Positions 42,340-51,531 of a stretch of 64,000 nucleotides of DNA are shown piece by piece. The notes under the pieces are model-generated. The model was not told where the DNA came from. It made no database searches and saw only the letters and a program-made list of their open reading frames with translations. The DNA is taken from contig NZ_CP120374.1 of NCBI RefSeq assembly GCF_029892065.1, positions 1,860,001 to 1,924,000 on the forward strand, written 5' to 3'. Origin of the DNA: Sinorhizobium garamanticum (lineage in GTDB: Bacteria; Pseudomonadota; Alphaproteobacteria; Rhizobiales; Rhizobiaceae). Position numbers and translations under genes: made by a program. Position 1 is the stretch's first letter. Each line of letters starts with the position of its first letter.

Positions 42340-43652
42340 GCGACGGGAAAAAAGAGATGCCGAGCGCCCGCCGCTCGCTCGGGCGCCATATGATCGCGGT
42401 CTCCACGCTGGCTATCGCCCTTGTCGTCGGCGTGGGCGGCTGGGCGGCGACGACGGAGTTGTCGAGCGCGGTCGTTGCCGGTGGCGTCGTCGTCGTCGAC
42501 GACAATGTCAAAAAGGTCCAGCACCTCACCGGGGGGATCGTCGGTGAACTCCTGGTCCGCGAGGGAGACCGGGTCAATGCGGGGCAGGTGCTGATCCGTC
42601 TCGACGGCACCACCGTTCGCGCCAATCTGGCGATTGTCGAAAGCTCGCTGGCGCAACTCTATGCCCGCCGTGCCCGCCTTCAGGCGGAGCGCATCGGTGC
42701 CGTCTCTTTCGAGGTCGATAAGGATCTCGACAAATTCATCTCCAGTGCTGCGGCGACAAAGCTTGTCGATGGCGAGCAGAGGCTTTTTGCCAGCCGTCGG
42801 TCGGCGCTCATCGGCATGAAGGACCAGCTTGCCTCCCGTAAAGCGCAACTGGCCGACGAGATCGAGGGGCTTACCGTCCAGCTGCAGGCGATCGAGGACG
42901 CGCTCAAGCTGATCGCGGAGGAACTGACCGGCGTCGATTCGCTCTACGGCCAGGGCCTGGTGCCGATGCAGCGTGTTACGACGCTGAAGCGCCAGCGCGC
43001 CGAACTCGAGGGCGATCGCGGACAGCGCATCGCCGCCCGCGCCCAGGCACGCGGCAAGTCGAGCGAGATCGACCTGCAGATCCTCCAGCTCGACGAGGAT
43101 CGGCGCACGGAAATCTCCAAGGAGCTGACGGATGTCGAGGCGAAGATCGCCGAATACGAGGAGCGGCGGACCGCCGCATCCGACCAGTTGCGTCGGCTCG
43201 ATATTACCGCGCCGCTTTCGGGCCGGGTCTATCAGCTCGCCATTCACACGGTAAACGGCGTGGTCAATCCCGGCGAGACGCTGATGCTCGTCGTGCCCGA
43301 GGCCGACGACCTGACGGTGGAGGCCCGGGTTGCGACCCATGACATCGATCAGATCCATGTCGGCCAGCCGGTCGAAATCCGCTTCAGCGCCTTCAATCAG
43401 CGCACGACGCCGGAGGTCGAGGCGGAGGTGGCAACCATCGCGCCGGACCTCGTCACCGACGAGCGCACCGGCGCCAGCTATTACCCTTTGCGCATCCGGC
43501 CGAAGCAGGAGAGCCTCGCCAAGCTCAAGGGGCTCTCGCTTTATCCCGGCATGCCGGCCGAGGTATTCATCAAGATCGCCGATCGCACGGTGATCTCCTA
43601 CCTGACAAAGCCGCTCACCGACCAGATGCGGCACGCATTCCGAGAGGACTAG
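42336..43652 (+). CDS. prsE: type I secretion membrane fusion protein (HlyD/PrsE type)
   Basis: 438 residues: one N-terminal transmembrane helix (MIAVSTLAIALVVGVGGWAAT), biotinyl-lipoyl-like region (VQHLTGGIVGELLVREGDRV), a long coiled-coil region (residues ~110-290), and a beta-domain (ITAPLSGRVYQLAIHTVNGVV). It bridges PrsD and an outer-membrane TolC-type channel; the channel gene is not in this window. Its start overlaps the prsD stop, so the two are coupled. Its 3' end overlaps the convergent quinone-oxidoreductase gene by 38 bp. Confidence 0.9.
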   Translation: MSDGKKEMPSARRSLGRHMIAVSTLAIALVVGVGGWAATTELSSAVVAGGVVVVDDNVKKVQHLTGGIVGELLVREGDRVNAGQVLIRLDGTTVRANLAIVESSLAQLYARRARLQAERIGAVSFEVDKDLDKFISSAAATKLVDGEQRLFASRRSALIGMKDQLASRKAQLADEIEGLTVQLQAIEDALKLIAEELTGVDSLYGQGLVPMQRVTTLKRQRAELEGDRGQRIAARAQARGKSSEIDLQILQLDEDRRTEISKELTDVEAKIAEYEERRTAASDQLRRLDITAPLSGRVYQLAIHTVNGVVNPGETLMLVVPEADDLTVEARVATHDIDQIHVGQPVEIRFSAFNQRTTPEVEAEVATIAPDLVTDERTGASYYPLRIRPKQESLAKLKGLSLYPGMPAEVFIKIADRTVISYLTKPLTDQMRHAFRED

Positions 43653-44451
43653 ACCGGTCGGCTTCGTCTGCTCCGTTCAGATGGAGCGCGAAGCCGCTCG
43701 CGCCCGGATCGCCCAGACCAGGTCGAAGCTGAAGGCTTGGGATCACATAGTCTCCGCCGTTCTGCCGCCGATAGGGAATAGGCGGCGTGGAATCGAGCGT
43801 TCGCATCCTCTCGCGCAGCCGTTCGGCCGCTGCATGGAAGCCAGCCTCATCGAGACGATCGACCCGATAGGCGACGAACGGCGGAAGCACGTCGTAACCC
43901 GGATAAAAGAGGATCCCGTGATTGATCGGGAATAAGAGGTCGTCGATCGGACCGTTGACCCCGCGGGCGGAGTAATGTTCCTCCCAGCCGCCAGTGGTGA
44001 CGAGCAACATCGCGCGTTTGCCCGCAAGGGTCCCTTCTCCGAAGCGGTTGCCCCAATATTTGTCGCTGTGCTCGCCGACACCATAGGCGAAGCCGTAGGC
44101 ATACACCCGATCCACCCAGCCTTTCAGGATCGCCGGCATGCTGTACCACCACAGCGGGAACTGCAGGATCAGGATGTCGGCCCACAGCAGCTTCTCGTGC
44201 TCGGCTTTTACGTCTTCGGTCAGAGCGTTGGTGGCGAAAGCTTCTCCCGAGGCCTTCGCAACTTTCAAACGCGCGTCGGGGACCAGCGATCGAAAATCGG
44301 CATGATCGACCTCGGATTTCCAGCGCTCGGCATAGAGGTCCGACATCCGCACCTCGTGGCCTTGGGCCTGTAACTCCTTGATGGCGACGTCGCGCAGCGC
44401 GCCGTTGAGCGAACGCGGTTCGGGATGGGCGAAGACGAGTAGAACTTTCAT
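43615..44451 (-). CDS. flavodoxin-fold NAD(P)H:quinone oxidoreductase
   Basis: 278 residues with the NQO1/KefF-type flavodoxin fold: LLVFAHPEPRSLNGAL (FMN/FAD phosphate loop), LQFPLWWYSMPAILKGWVDRV and the substrate-side LLVTTGGWEEHYSARGVNG. It probably reduces quinones or other electrophiles with two electrons. The ATG at 44451 gives MKVLLVFAHPEPRS. The C-terminal extension beyond PIPYRRQNGG overlaps the end of prsE. Divergent from a LysR gene that likely controls it. Confidence 0.88.
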   Translation of the reverse strand: MKVLLVFAHPEPRSLNGALRDVAIKELQAQGHEVRMSDLYAERWKSEVDHADFRSLVPDARLKVAKASGEAFATNALTEDVKAEHEKLLWADILILQFPLWWYSMPAILKGWVDRVYAYGFAYGVGEHSDKYWGNRFGEGTLAGKRAMLLVTTGGWEEHYSARGVNGPIDDLLFPINHGILFYPGYDVLPPFVAYRVDRLDEAGFHAAAERLRERMRTLDSTPPIPYRRQNGGDYVIPSLQLRPGLGDPGASGFALHLNGADEADRSSPLGMRAASGR

Positions 44452-44543
44452 GACATTGGCCCTCAATTGGAAAATCGATGCTTAGGTAGCCAACGCGGTG
44501 ATGATCCGGTAGATGTAGATAATGGATATGATTGTGCCGAATA

Positions 44544-45494
44544 ATGGATAGGTCCGACGTCACGCTGGAACGTATGCGCACCTTCGTCCGGGTGGCCGAA
44601 CGCGGGAGCCTGTCTGCTGTTGCGCGGGAATTCGGAGTGGGCCAGTCGACGGTCACGCGGCATCTCAGAGAACTCGAGGAGGCCGTCGGCGTACCTCTAC
44701 TCAGCAGGACCACGCGGCGCGTCACCATGACCGATGAGGGCAGCCGTTATTACGCCAACAGCGTTCAGGTCCTTCGCCTCGTTGAGCAAGCCGTGGACGA
44801 GGCGCGCGGAACGCGTGGCGCGCCAGCCGGCACGATCCGTCTATCCTGCACAGCGGCCTTCGGGGTCACACACGTCAGCCGTCTGATTTTCGCTTTTCAG
44901 GATCGCTATTCCGATATCGGGGTCGACCTCAGCCTCACCGACGAGCGGATCGACCTCGTGCGCGAGGGAGTGGATATCGCGCTTCGCCTGGGTCCGCTGG
45001 CCGACAGTTCCATGACGCTCAGAGCGCTAGGCCAGTCCCGGCGTTTGCTGGTGGCGGCGCCGAGGTATCTGGCGGCGCGGGGTGTACCGGCCGTCCCGCA
45101 GGATCTTTCTGGCCATGAGGGTATCCGGATGTCGAACGTGGCGGGAAGCGACATCCTCACCTTGCAGGGGCCGAGCGGAGAGATCCACGCGGTGCCCATT
45201 GGCGGACGGTTCCGGGTCGATCACGGGCTCGCAGCGCGAGAAGCTCTTGTTGCTGGACGCGGCATTGCGCCCGCGCATCAATGGCTGGTCGACGACCTCC
45301 TGGCGACCGGACAATTGACGGCGATCTTGCCCGACTATTCGCTTCCGCCCGTTCCGCTGAGCATGCTGATCGTTCCGGAACGCGCGAGCGTTGCGCGGGT
45401 GCGGCTGCTTGTCGACTTTCTCGTCCAGCAAATCGGCCTCATCCCGGGGATCGAAAAGCCGCAGCCGAAGCGCGGCTCCAGAGAACCAGCGTAA
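44544..45494 (+). CDS. LysR family transcriptional regulator
   Basis: A 316-residue LysR protein: N-terminal helix-turn-helix (MRTFVRVAERGSLSAVAREFGVGQSTVTRHLRELEE, quoted by parts) and a periplasmic-binding-like effector domain (LIFAFQDRYSDIGVDLSLTDER). The ATG at 44544 gives MDRSDVTLERM; the frame opens at 44532 with a TTG. It is divergent from the quinone-oxidoreductase gene, the usual arrangement for LysR control. Inducer unknown. Confidence 0.9.
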   Translation: MDRSDVTLERMRTFVRVAERGSLSAVAREFGVGQSTVTRHLRELEEAVGVPLLSRTTRRVTMTDEGSRYYANSVQVLRLVEQAVDEARGTRGAPAGTIRLSCTAAFGVTHVSRLIFAFQDRYSDIGVDLSLTDERIDLVREGVDIALRLGPLADSSMTLRALGQSRRLLVAAPRYLAARGVPAVPQDLSGHEGIRMSNVAGSDILTLQGPSGEIHAVPIGGRFRVDHGLAAREALVAGRGIAPAHQWLVDDLLATGQLTAILPDYSLPPVPLSMLIVPERASVARVRLLVDFLVQQIGLIPGIEKPQPKRGSREPA

Positions 45495-45527
45495 ACAGCG
45501 GCGGTCCGACGCAATTGGTCTGGCCCT

Positions 45528-45566
45528 GAAACAAGGAAACGCCCGCCCCGCTTTCGCGGGACGGGC
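45528..45566 (-). terminator. terminator of the RTX gene (minus strand)
   Basis: On the minus strand a hairpin GCCCGTCCCGC/GCGGGGCGGGC with GAAA loop is followed by the T-rich GTTTCCTTGTTTC. It lies between the RTX stop at 45586 and the convergent LysR stop at 45494. Confidence 0.7.
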
Positions 45567-45585
45567 ATCCAGGCGACGCCCTTCC

Positions 45586-48500
45586 TTAGAGGAAGGAGAA
45601 GTCGCTCGCCGAGAGTGCCTTGACGTTCTGCAGGATTGCGACCAACTCCAGGTCCGCCGTCGCGGCATTGCCGTCGGCATCGTACCAGAGACGGCCGTTG
45701 TCGCTCTCGAACAGGAACGTGCCCTTGCTGCTTGTCGCAACCGGGTCCGTGCCTGTGACCAGCGTCACCGTCGTGTCGCTGGCGGCGATGCCGAAGGCGG
45801 CGCGATCGATGACGAGCTTGTCCTGACCGCGGACGAAGTCGGTGATGACATCGCCTTCACCGTCGCGTCCTTCGCGGTCGAAGACGAACCGGTCGTTGCC
45901 CGTGCCGCCCGTCAGCCAGTCGTCTCCTGCTCCGCCAACCAGGATGTCGTTTCCGTCGCGGCCATCGAGGATATCATCGGCGCCCTTGCCATAGAGCGTG
46001 TTGGCGGTCGCATCACCGCGGATTTCGTCATCCGCCGCGCTGCCGATGATGGTCTCGAAGTTCTTGACGGTGAGGCCGAGCGCCAGCCCTTTGTTCTTGG
46101 CCTGGGTCTGGAGGTCGAGCACGACCGACGTTGCTCCCGCCGCGAAGCTCAGCGTATCGACACCGACGCCGCCATCGAAGAGATCCTTGCCGGAATGAAC
46201 GGTGCGGGTGAGAATGTCGTTCCCGGCGTCGCCGAAGAGCTGGTCGTCACCGGCGCCGTCGCGGAGCGTGTCGTTGCCGTTGCCGCCCCTGAGGACATCG
46301 TTGCCGGACATGCCGTCGAGGATGTCATTGAGGGTACCGCCGGTAACCGTATCCTTGCCCTTGCTGCCGACATAGTCGAGCGCTTCGAAGGCGTTGAAGG
46401 ATGTCGCCGTATCGACATTGACCGTGCCGGTCGAGAAGTTGAACGCGATATCCTTCGTCTGCTCGGAGACGTTCAGCCTGAGCACGTCCGTGCCAGTGCC
46501 ACCGTCGGAACGGTCGCCGATACCGGCATAGACTTTGTCATTGCCATCCTCGGCGTAGATCACATCCCTGCCGCCGCTGGTGGTCGCAGTGTCACCGTAG
46601 ATGGTGTCGTTGCCCGTTCCACCACGGATCGTATCGTTGCCCACGTCGCCGGACAGTAGATCGTTGCCCGCCCCGGCGCTGAGACTGTCGTGACCGGCGC
46701 CGCCGCGCAGATCGTCGTTGAGGCTACCGCCGACAAAGACGTCGTTGCCCGTTCCGCCGACGAGCGCGACCCGTTCGACGTTTTTCGCCGTGACCGGAGC
46801 ATTCGTCGCTGTCACCGAGGGCGCGAGTTTGAAGGTGATGCCCTGGGTGTATTTGCTGAAATTGATGGAGGCGAAATCGGTGCCTGTGCCACCGTCGACG
46901 ATCAGCGTGCCCGTCGAGGCGGTGCGCGTTAAGCTGTCGTTGCCGGTTCCGAGATTGACCGAGTTGTAGCTGGCCGCTCCCGTCGCGCTGTCGCCGACAG
47001 TGACTACATCATTGCCGTCTCCGGCAGTGATCGAGTTTTTACCGCCAAAATCGCGGATGACATCGTTTCCAGCACCCGAGTTGAGCGTGTCGCTTCCCTC
47101 TCCGCCATCGAGCGTGTCGTTGCCGTTGGTGCCGATCAGCGTATCGTTTCCGCCGTAGCCGTAGAAAGCAACGTTGAGCGCGGAGCCGACGGATTTGACC
47201 ACGTCGTTGCCGGAGCCGAATTCGACGCGATAGTGCTCGAAGTTCTTGAGGCTTGTACCATCGGAGAGCGTTGCCGCGGCGCCGGTGGCAGAGAAGGTCT
47301 GCGCGGTTGTCAGCGAGCGGCGGTCCACCGCGACCGTGTCGGTGCCGGTGCCGCCGTCGCCCTTGTCGGCGCCGCCGTCGCCCAGTGTGACGGAGTCGTT
47401 GCCGATGCCGCCATTGACGGTGTCACGGCCAATTCCAGCGAGAAGGGTGTCGTTGCCGGCACCACCGTCGACATAGTCGTCACCGGCTGCGGCGTCGACA
47501 TAATCATTGCCGCTTCCGGTCACGACCTTGTTGACCGTCGAACCGGTCGCGTAGATCGAGTAGTGCTCGACGCCCTTGAACGTCGTGCCGCCGGCAAGCG
47601 TATTGATTTCGGTCGATGCCTTGGCGGTGAAGTTTCCGGTGAAGTTGCGAACGACCAGCCGGTCGCTGCCGCTCACGTCGGTGATCGTGTCCTTCCCCTG
47701 GCCGTAGGTGTAACTGAGCGTGTCGTCGCCGGTGCCGCCTTCGAGCTTGTCGTCGCCGATGCCGCCATCGAGCGTGTCGTTGCCGGCGTCGCCTGCCAGG
47801 CTATCGGCACCCGCACCGCCGGTCATGGCGTCACCGTCGTTGCCCCCGGAAAGCAGGTCGTTGCCGGCGTCTCCCGAGAGGGAGTCCCCGCCGTCGCCGC
47901 CGTAGATCTTGTCGTCGCCGTCGCCGCCACTCAGGTAATCGGTGCCGGCGTCGCCGTATACGTTATCATTGCCGACTTCGCCGCTCAGGAAGTCGAAGCC
48001 GTAGCCGCCGATAAGCGTATCGTTGCCGTCTCCTCCTTGGAGCATGTCGTGACCGCGCCCGCCCGAAAGCCGGTCGTGTCCGAGTCCGCCCATCAGCATG
48101 TCGGAATAGTTGCCGCCGGTAATGACGTCATCGAAACTCGTTCCGGTGATGCTGAACGACTCGACATTTGTCGTCTGGATGCCTCCGGTCAGTGTTTGCG
48201 GTGCGATCCAATCCTTGATCGCGATATTGAGCTTTGCGCCATGTTCAGAGTAATCGATCATGGCCATATCGGTGCCGGAGCCGCCATCGACCACATCGCC
48301 GGAGATTTCGCTGAGCTCAAAGGCGGTGATCATATCCCGACCGCTGCCGCCGCTGAGCTTGTCCTGTCCGGCGCCCCCGTTCAGCATGTCGCTTCCGCTG
48401 TTGCCGTTCAGCGTGTCATTGCCGTCGCCGCCCATGAGGCTGTCGTTCTGGAACGAGCCGCTGACGGTATCGTTGCCCTCGTCGGCGTTCACCGTATCGC

Positions 48501-48612
48501 TGCCCATGCCGCCGTTGACGATGTCGTCGCCGGAAAGTGCCATGATAAAATCATTCTCAAGATCGCTGCCGGTCAAAATGTCCTTGCCGGCAGTTCCGAA
48601 GATATTCGCCAT
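45586..48612 (-). CDS. large RTX (hemolysin-type calcium-binding repeat) secreted protein
   Basis: 1008 residues, mostly glycine-aspartate nonapeptide repeats (GGxGxDxLx) in several blocks, e.g. GGDGNDTLNGNSGSDMLNGG. Between blocks there are six ~50-60-residue segments of similar pattern: TD-x-hydrophobic strand, a loop, then KN-(F/V)-E and GSGND, as in NFEHYRVEFGSGND and NVERVALVGGTGND. The C-terminus (DGEGDVITDFVRGQDKLVID and a final SASDFSFL) is the usual uncleaved type I secretion signal. No enzyme domain is seen. The prsDE exporter 2 kb away is the likely route. The ATG at 48612 has an AAGGAAAC ribosome site; the frame opens at 48636. Confidence 0.9.
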   Translation of the reverse strand: MANIFGTAGKDILTGSDLENDFIMALSGDDIVNGGMGSDTVNADEGNDTVSGSFQNDSLMGGDGNDTLNGNSGSDMLNGGAGQDKLSGGSGRDMITAFELSEISGDVVDGGSGTDMAMIDYSEHGAKLNIAIKDWIAPQTLTGGIQTTNVESFSITGTSFDDVITGGNYSDMLMGGLGHDRLSGGRGHDMLQGGDGNDTLIGGYGFDFLSGEVGNDNVYGDAGTDYLSGGDGDDKIYGGDGGDSLSGDAGNDLLSGGNDGDAMTGGAGADSLAGDAGNDTLDGGIGDDKLEGGTGDDTLSYTYGQGKDTITDVSGSDRLVVRNFTGNFTAKASTEINTLAGGTTFKGVEHYSIYATGSTVNKVVTGSGNDYVDAAAGDDYVDGGAGNDTLLAGIGRDTVNGGIGNDSVTLGDGGADKGDGGTGTDTVAVDRRSLTTAQTFSATGAAATLSDGTSLKNFEHYRVEFGSGNDVVKSVGSALNVAFYGYGGNDTLIGTNGNDTLDGGEGSDTLNSGAGNDVIRDFGGKNSITAGDGNDVVTVGDSATGAASYNSVNLGTGNDSLTRTASTGTLIVDGGTGTDFASINFSKYTQGITFKLAPSVTATNAPVTAKNVERVALVGGTGNDVFVGGSLNDDLRGGAGHDSLSAGAGNDLLSGDVGNDTIRGGTGNDTIYGDTATTSGGRDVIYAEDGNDKVYAGIGDRSDGGTGTDVLRLNVSEQTKDIAFNFSTGTVNVDTATSFNAFEALDYVGSKGKDTVTGGTLNDILDGMSGNDVLRGGNGNDTLRDGAGDDQLFGDAGNDILTRTVHSGKDLFDGGVGVDTLSFAAGATSVVLDLQTQAKNKGLALGLTVKNFETIIGSAADDEIRGDATANTLYGKGADDILDGRDGNDILVGGAGDDWLTGGTGNDRFVFDREGRDGEGDVITDFVRGQDKLVIDRAAFGIAASDTTVTLVTGTDPVATSSKGTFLFESDNGRLWYDADGNAATADLELVAILQNVKALSASDFSFL

Positions 48613-48806
48613 TTCTGTTTCCTTGTTGCTATGCATCGGGACATGCGTCGCTGTTCGCAGAGGCGGCTGCCTCGGCGTGGTGATGGATGGTCCTTTTTGA
48701 AGGAGACGCCCATGACGGGCGTTCGCTCATCGTCGCGAGCGAAAAGACGTCGATGGACTAGACGCGGTGCCGTTTCATGGAGTGTCTTCCCCAGCCAAAC
48801 CCCTCA

Positions 48807-48832
48807 CAAGTCATGCGGTATTGCGTGACTTG
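48807..48832. promoter_or_regulatory. inverted repeat in the RTX promoter region
   Basis: CAAGTCATGC and GCGTGACTTG (10-bp arms, one mismatch, 6-base spacer) lie ~195 bp upstream of the RTX start, within the 365-bp gap 48613-48977. It could be an operator or an exonuclease-protecting hairpin. I see nothing else certain in this gap. Confidence 0.35.
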
Positions 48833-48977
48833 AAGAACGTTCCCTGCCGTTCCCGCTGCCATATATCGACGAGTTCGAGAGCGTTTTGTGTTTCCGCGGG
48901 AACAGACCAAACAGGTAGATTCGCGGATCGATACGCAGATCTATGGTTGCAGAGAAGGGCCGACGAATGAGAACGGA

Positions 48978-49751
48978 TCACAGCCTTCTGTGGGACTGGG
49001 TCAACGACAGCGGATAGCGTGTCGGATGGTAGGCGGCAGCACTTACATTGACCGTGCGGTTGTGCGTGTCGTAGGCGATCTGGTCCAGCGTCAGCACTGC
49101 AGCAGGAACATCGAGCTGGAGGAATGAAGCCTCCATGTCGGTGGCGAGCCGGGCACTCAAGGTCGATTGGCCGCGCGACGGGATAATTCCGTAGCGATTC
49201 TCGAACTCCGCATAGAGCGACCGGTTCTCGACCGTCCAGTCGATGTCGAGGATGCCGGGCGCTAGCGAGGCGGAAAACCAGTCCCGCTGGATGACCACCG
49301 GCACGTCGTCGAGGAGGCGCAATCTCTCGAGGAAAACGACATCGGCTCCTGTCGGCAGGGATAGCGGCCGCGCGACTTCGGCGTCGGCCCGGATGATCTT
49401 GCCCGAGAGAAGGCGCATGCCGGGCTTTCGATTGTTCGCATAGGCCGTCTGGGTGAAGCTTCGCACGACCTCGAGCTCATAGATCGGCGTCGGTTCGGTG
49501 ACATAAATGCCCTTGCCGGGTCGCGTCTGCAGATAGCCGAGATTCTCGAGGTCCTTCACCGCTTGCCGCACGGTAATGCGGCTGACGCCATAGGCGGCGA
49601 CCAGTTCGCGCTCGGACGGAAGCTTGTCGTTGACCGCAAGTTCCCGCCTGTCGATCATGCCCCTGAGCAGGTTCCGCAATTGCACGTAGAGCGCATCCGG
49701 ATGGTTGCGATCGATGGAACTCTCGTCCGGGAGATTTGCGTGTCGCGTCAT
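48978..49751 (-). CDS. GntR family regulator, HutC subfamily (UTRA domain)
   Basis: 257 residues: winged helix (LPSERELVAAYGVSRITVRQAVKDL, TRPGKGIYV) and a UTRA ligand domain (VFLERLRLLDDVPVVIQRDWF, LQLDVPAAVLTLDQIAYD, VNVSAAAYHPTRYPLSL). HutC-type regulators bind sugar phosphates or related metabolites. It is divergent from the GH4-PfkB-ABC operon, whose promoter holds a DasR-like palindrome at 50097-50112, so repression of that operon is likely. Confidence 0.9.
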   Translation of the reverse strand: MTRHANLPDESSIDRNHPDALYVQLRNLLRGMIDRRELAVNDKLPSERELVAAYGVSRITVRQAVKDLENLGYLQTRPGKGIYVTEPTPIYELEVVRSFTQTAYANNRKPGMRLLSGKIIRADAEVARPLSLPTGADVVFLERLRLLDDVPVVIQRDWFSASLAPGILDIDWTVENRSLYAEFENRYGIIPSRGQSTLSARLATDMEASFLQLDVPAAVLTLDQIAYDTHNRTVNVSAAAYHPTRYPLSLTQSHRRL

Positions 49752-49923
49752 CAGTCGTTCGTTTCAGCGGCCAGTTGCCGGATGCCCTTCTGCATTGCAC
49801 CTGGCAAGGTCTAAGACAAGAGCCCGGCGCGTTTCCGTTCCACTCAAAGTGCGTCGCCTTCAATTGGAGCGATGCGACACGCGTCAGATGTCCCGAAACC
49901 GTTGCACACTTGGGACGGCATGC

Positions 49924-50027
49924 ACCACAGCGCCGAGTGTCCTTTCAAACGGGCAAGGGACACCGTAGTGCGTTGAAATTGCTGCATATTGTTGTCCTTA
50001 GTCGGCGACGATTAAGGAAACAGCTTC
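49924..50027. repeat. degraded RIME1-like repeat, inverted orientation
   Basis: Read on the minus strand this resembles 38678-38779: GCTGCATATTGTTGTCCTTAG, TCGGCGACGATTAAGGAAAC and a CCACAGCGCCGAGTGTCC end are recognisable but with many changes. It fills much of the 394-bp gap between the HutC-type regulator and the GH4 gene. Confidence 0.55.
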
Positions 50028-50088
50028 GCCCCTCATAACTGGTTTCGGCCCACCTTGTGGATCGCGAGAAAAGCGTCTGTAGGCCGAA

Positions 50089-50112
50089 TTGACATAACTG
50101 GTTATATCCAGT
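50089..50112 (+). promoter_or_regulatory. promoter/operator of the GH4 operon: TTGACA with ACTGG-N6-CCAGT
   Basis: TTGACA (50089-50094) is a consensus -35. Immediately after it lies ACTGGTTATATCCAGT (50097-50112), a perfect 5-bp-arm palindrome that resembles the HutC-subfamily (DasR-type) operator ACTGGTCTAGACCAGT. A repressor bound here would block the spacer. A TAGCGAT at 50112 is a weak -10. Confidence 0.65.
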
Positions 50113-50145
50113 AGCGATATCACAATCGGAACGGCGGAGTAAAGC

Positions 50146-51531
50146 ATGAAACTGACCTTGATTGGCGGCGGCGGAGTCCGGGCACCACTGTTTGTCGGAT
50201 CTGCGCTGCGGCGCGCGGAAAGAAGCGGTCTGACCGAGATCTGCTTGCAGGACATCAACGAGCAGAAGCTCGATCTTTTCGGGCGGATCAGCCAGGAGCT
50301 GGCGCGGCGCATGCAATCCCCGGTCAGGATCACAACGTCCGTCGATGCGGAACGGGCACTCGAAGGGGCGAGCTACGTCGTGACAACGGTCCGCCCCGGC
50401 AACGAAGAGGGCCGGATCAAGGACGAACGCATCGCGCTTGCCCATGGCGTGCTGGGTCAGGAGACCACGGGTCCGGGTGGCTTTGCGATGGCGCTCCGCA
50501 GCATTCCGGTCATCCTCAAATACGCGGAAATCCTGAAGAAGGTCAGCCCCGACGCCTGGCTGTTCAACTTCACCAATCCGGCCGGCCTGGTCGCACAGGC
50601 CCTGCAGAACGAAGGCTATCACCGCACCGTCGGCATTTGCGATGGCGCGAACGGTGCGCAGGAAGCCTTGGCGCGGTGGTACAAGGTGCCGCAGAATGAT
50701 GTGCATGCCGAGGTCTATGGCCTGAACCACCTCTCCTTTACGAGGAGTGCAAAGATCGACGGCAAGGAAGTGCTTCAGCCCTTGCTTGACGACGACGCCT
50801 TCATCCACGCCACGTCGCAGCGCATGTTCGACAGCAAGCTCATCCGCCACCAGCGCAACTGGATCAACGAATATCTCTATTACTACTACTATGCGGAAAG
50901 GGCGGTCGAAGCGCTCAAGTCCGACGAGCGGACGCGCGGCGAAGAAGTCAAGGACCTGAACGCGGCCTTGATCGCCAAGCTCGGCACGATCGATCTCGAT
51001 GCCGACGCCGAGGGAGCGCTGGCCGCCTACTATGCCTATGAGCGGCGGCGCAACGCGACCTACATGCATTACGCGCTGTCAGACGCGCCAAGCATGGAAG
51101 AGGCCGACAAGCTCGTCGAAAGCGTTGCGGCCGGCGAAACCGGTGAAGAGGGTGAAGGCTATGCCGGGGTCGCGCTCAACCTCGTCGATGCGCTGCAGAC
51201 CGGAAAGCCCTGCTACACAGGCCTCAACGTCCGCAATGAAGGCGCGATCGACGGCCTGCGCGCGGACGATGTCGTGGAGGTGAGCTGCGTGGTCGACAAG
51301 AGCGGCATCAGGCCGCTCAAAATGGGCGCCATGCCCGAGGCCCAGGCGCAGCTCGTCCAGAACGTCAAGCGCTACGAGCGCCTGGCCGTCCGTGCAATCA
51401 AGGAGCGGAGCCGCGAACTCGCCGTCGAGGCGCTGATGGCGCATCCGCTCGTGCTCTCCTATTCGCGTGCCGTGCCTCTGGTCGACGAATATCTTGCGGC
51501 GCACACGCAATATGCAGGTGACTGGTCGTGA
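50146..51531 (+). CDS. glycoside hydrolase family 4 protein
   Basis: 461 residues with the NAD+-binding N-terminus (MKLTLIGGGGVRAP), NPAG and the metal ligands Cys165 (GICDGANG) and His195 (GLNHLSF). GH4 enzymes use NAD+, Mn2+ and a keto-intermediate to cleave alpha- or beta-glycosides, often 6-phosphorylated. The Cys motif here reads CDGA, unlike the CN(V/I)P of phospho-glycosidases or CHS of alpha-galactosidases as I recall them, so the substrate is open. A GGAG site precedes the ATG. First gene of the operon, overlapping the kinase gene by 4 bp. Confidence 0.9.
   Translation: MKLTLIGGGGVRAPLFVGSALRRAERSGLTEICLQDINEQKLDLFGRISQELARRMQSPVRITTSVDAERALEGASYVVTTVRPGNEEGRIKDERIALAHGVLGQETTGPGGFAMALRSIPVILKYAEILKKVSPDAWLFNFTNPAGLVAQALQNEGYHRTVGICDGANGAQEALARWYKVPQNDVHAEVYGLNHLSFTRSAKIDGKEVLQPLLDDDAFIHATSQRMFDSKLIRHQRNWINEYLYYYYYAERAVEALKSDERTRGEEVKDLNAALIAKLGTIDLDADAEGALAAYYAYERRRNATYMHYALSDAPSMEEADKLVESVAAGETGEEGEGYAGVALNLVDALQTGKPCYTGLNVRNEGAIDGLRADDVVEVSCVVDKSGIRPLKMGAMPEAQAQLVQNVKRYERLAVRAIKERSRELAVEALMAHPLVLSYSRAVPLVDEYLAAHTQYAGDWS

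Noticed and set aside
47233..48828. 531-codon plus-strand open frame
   Set aside because: Antisense to the RTX gene; its repetitive composition simply mirrors the nonapeptide repeats.
50094..50105. ATAACTGGTTAT read as a second TetR (TAACT-N4-RGTTA) site
   Set aside because: The half-site spacing differs (2 instead of 6 bases between TAAC and GTTA), and the overlapping ACTGG-N6-CCAGT fits the adjacent HutC-type regulator better.
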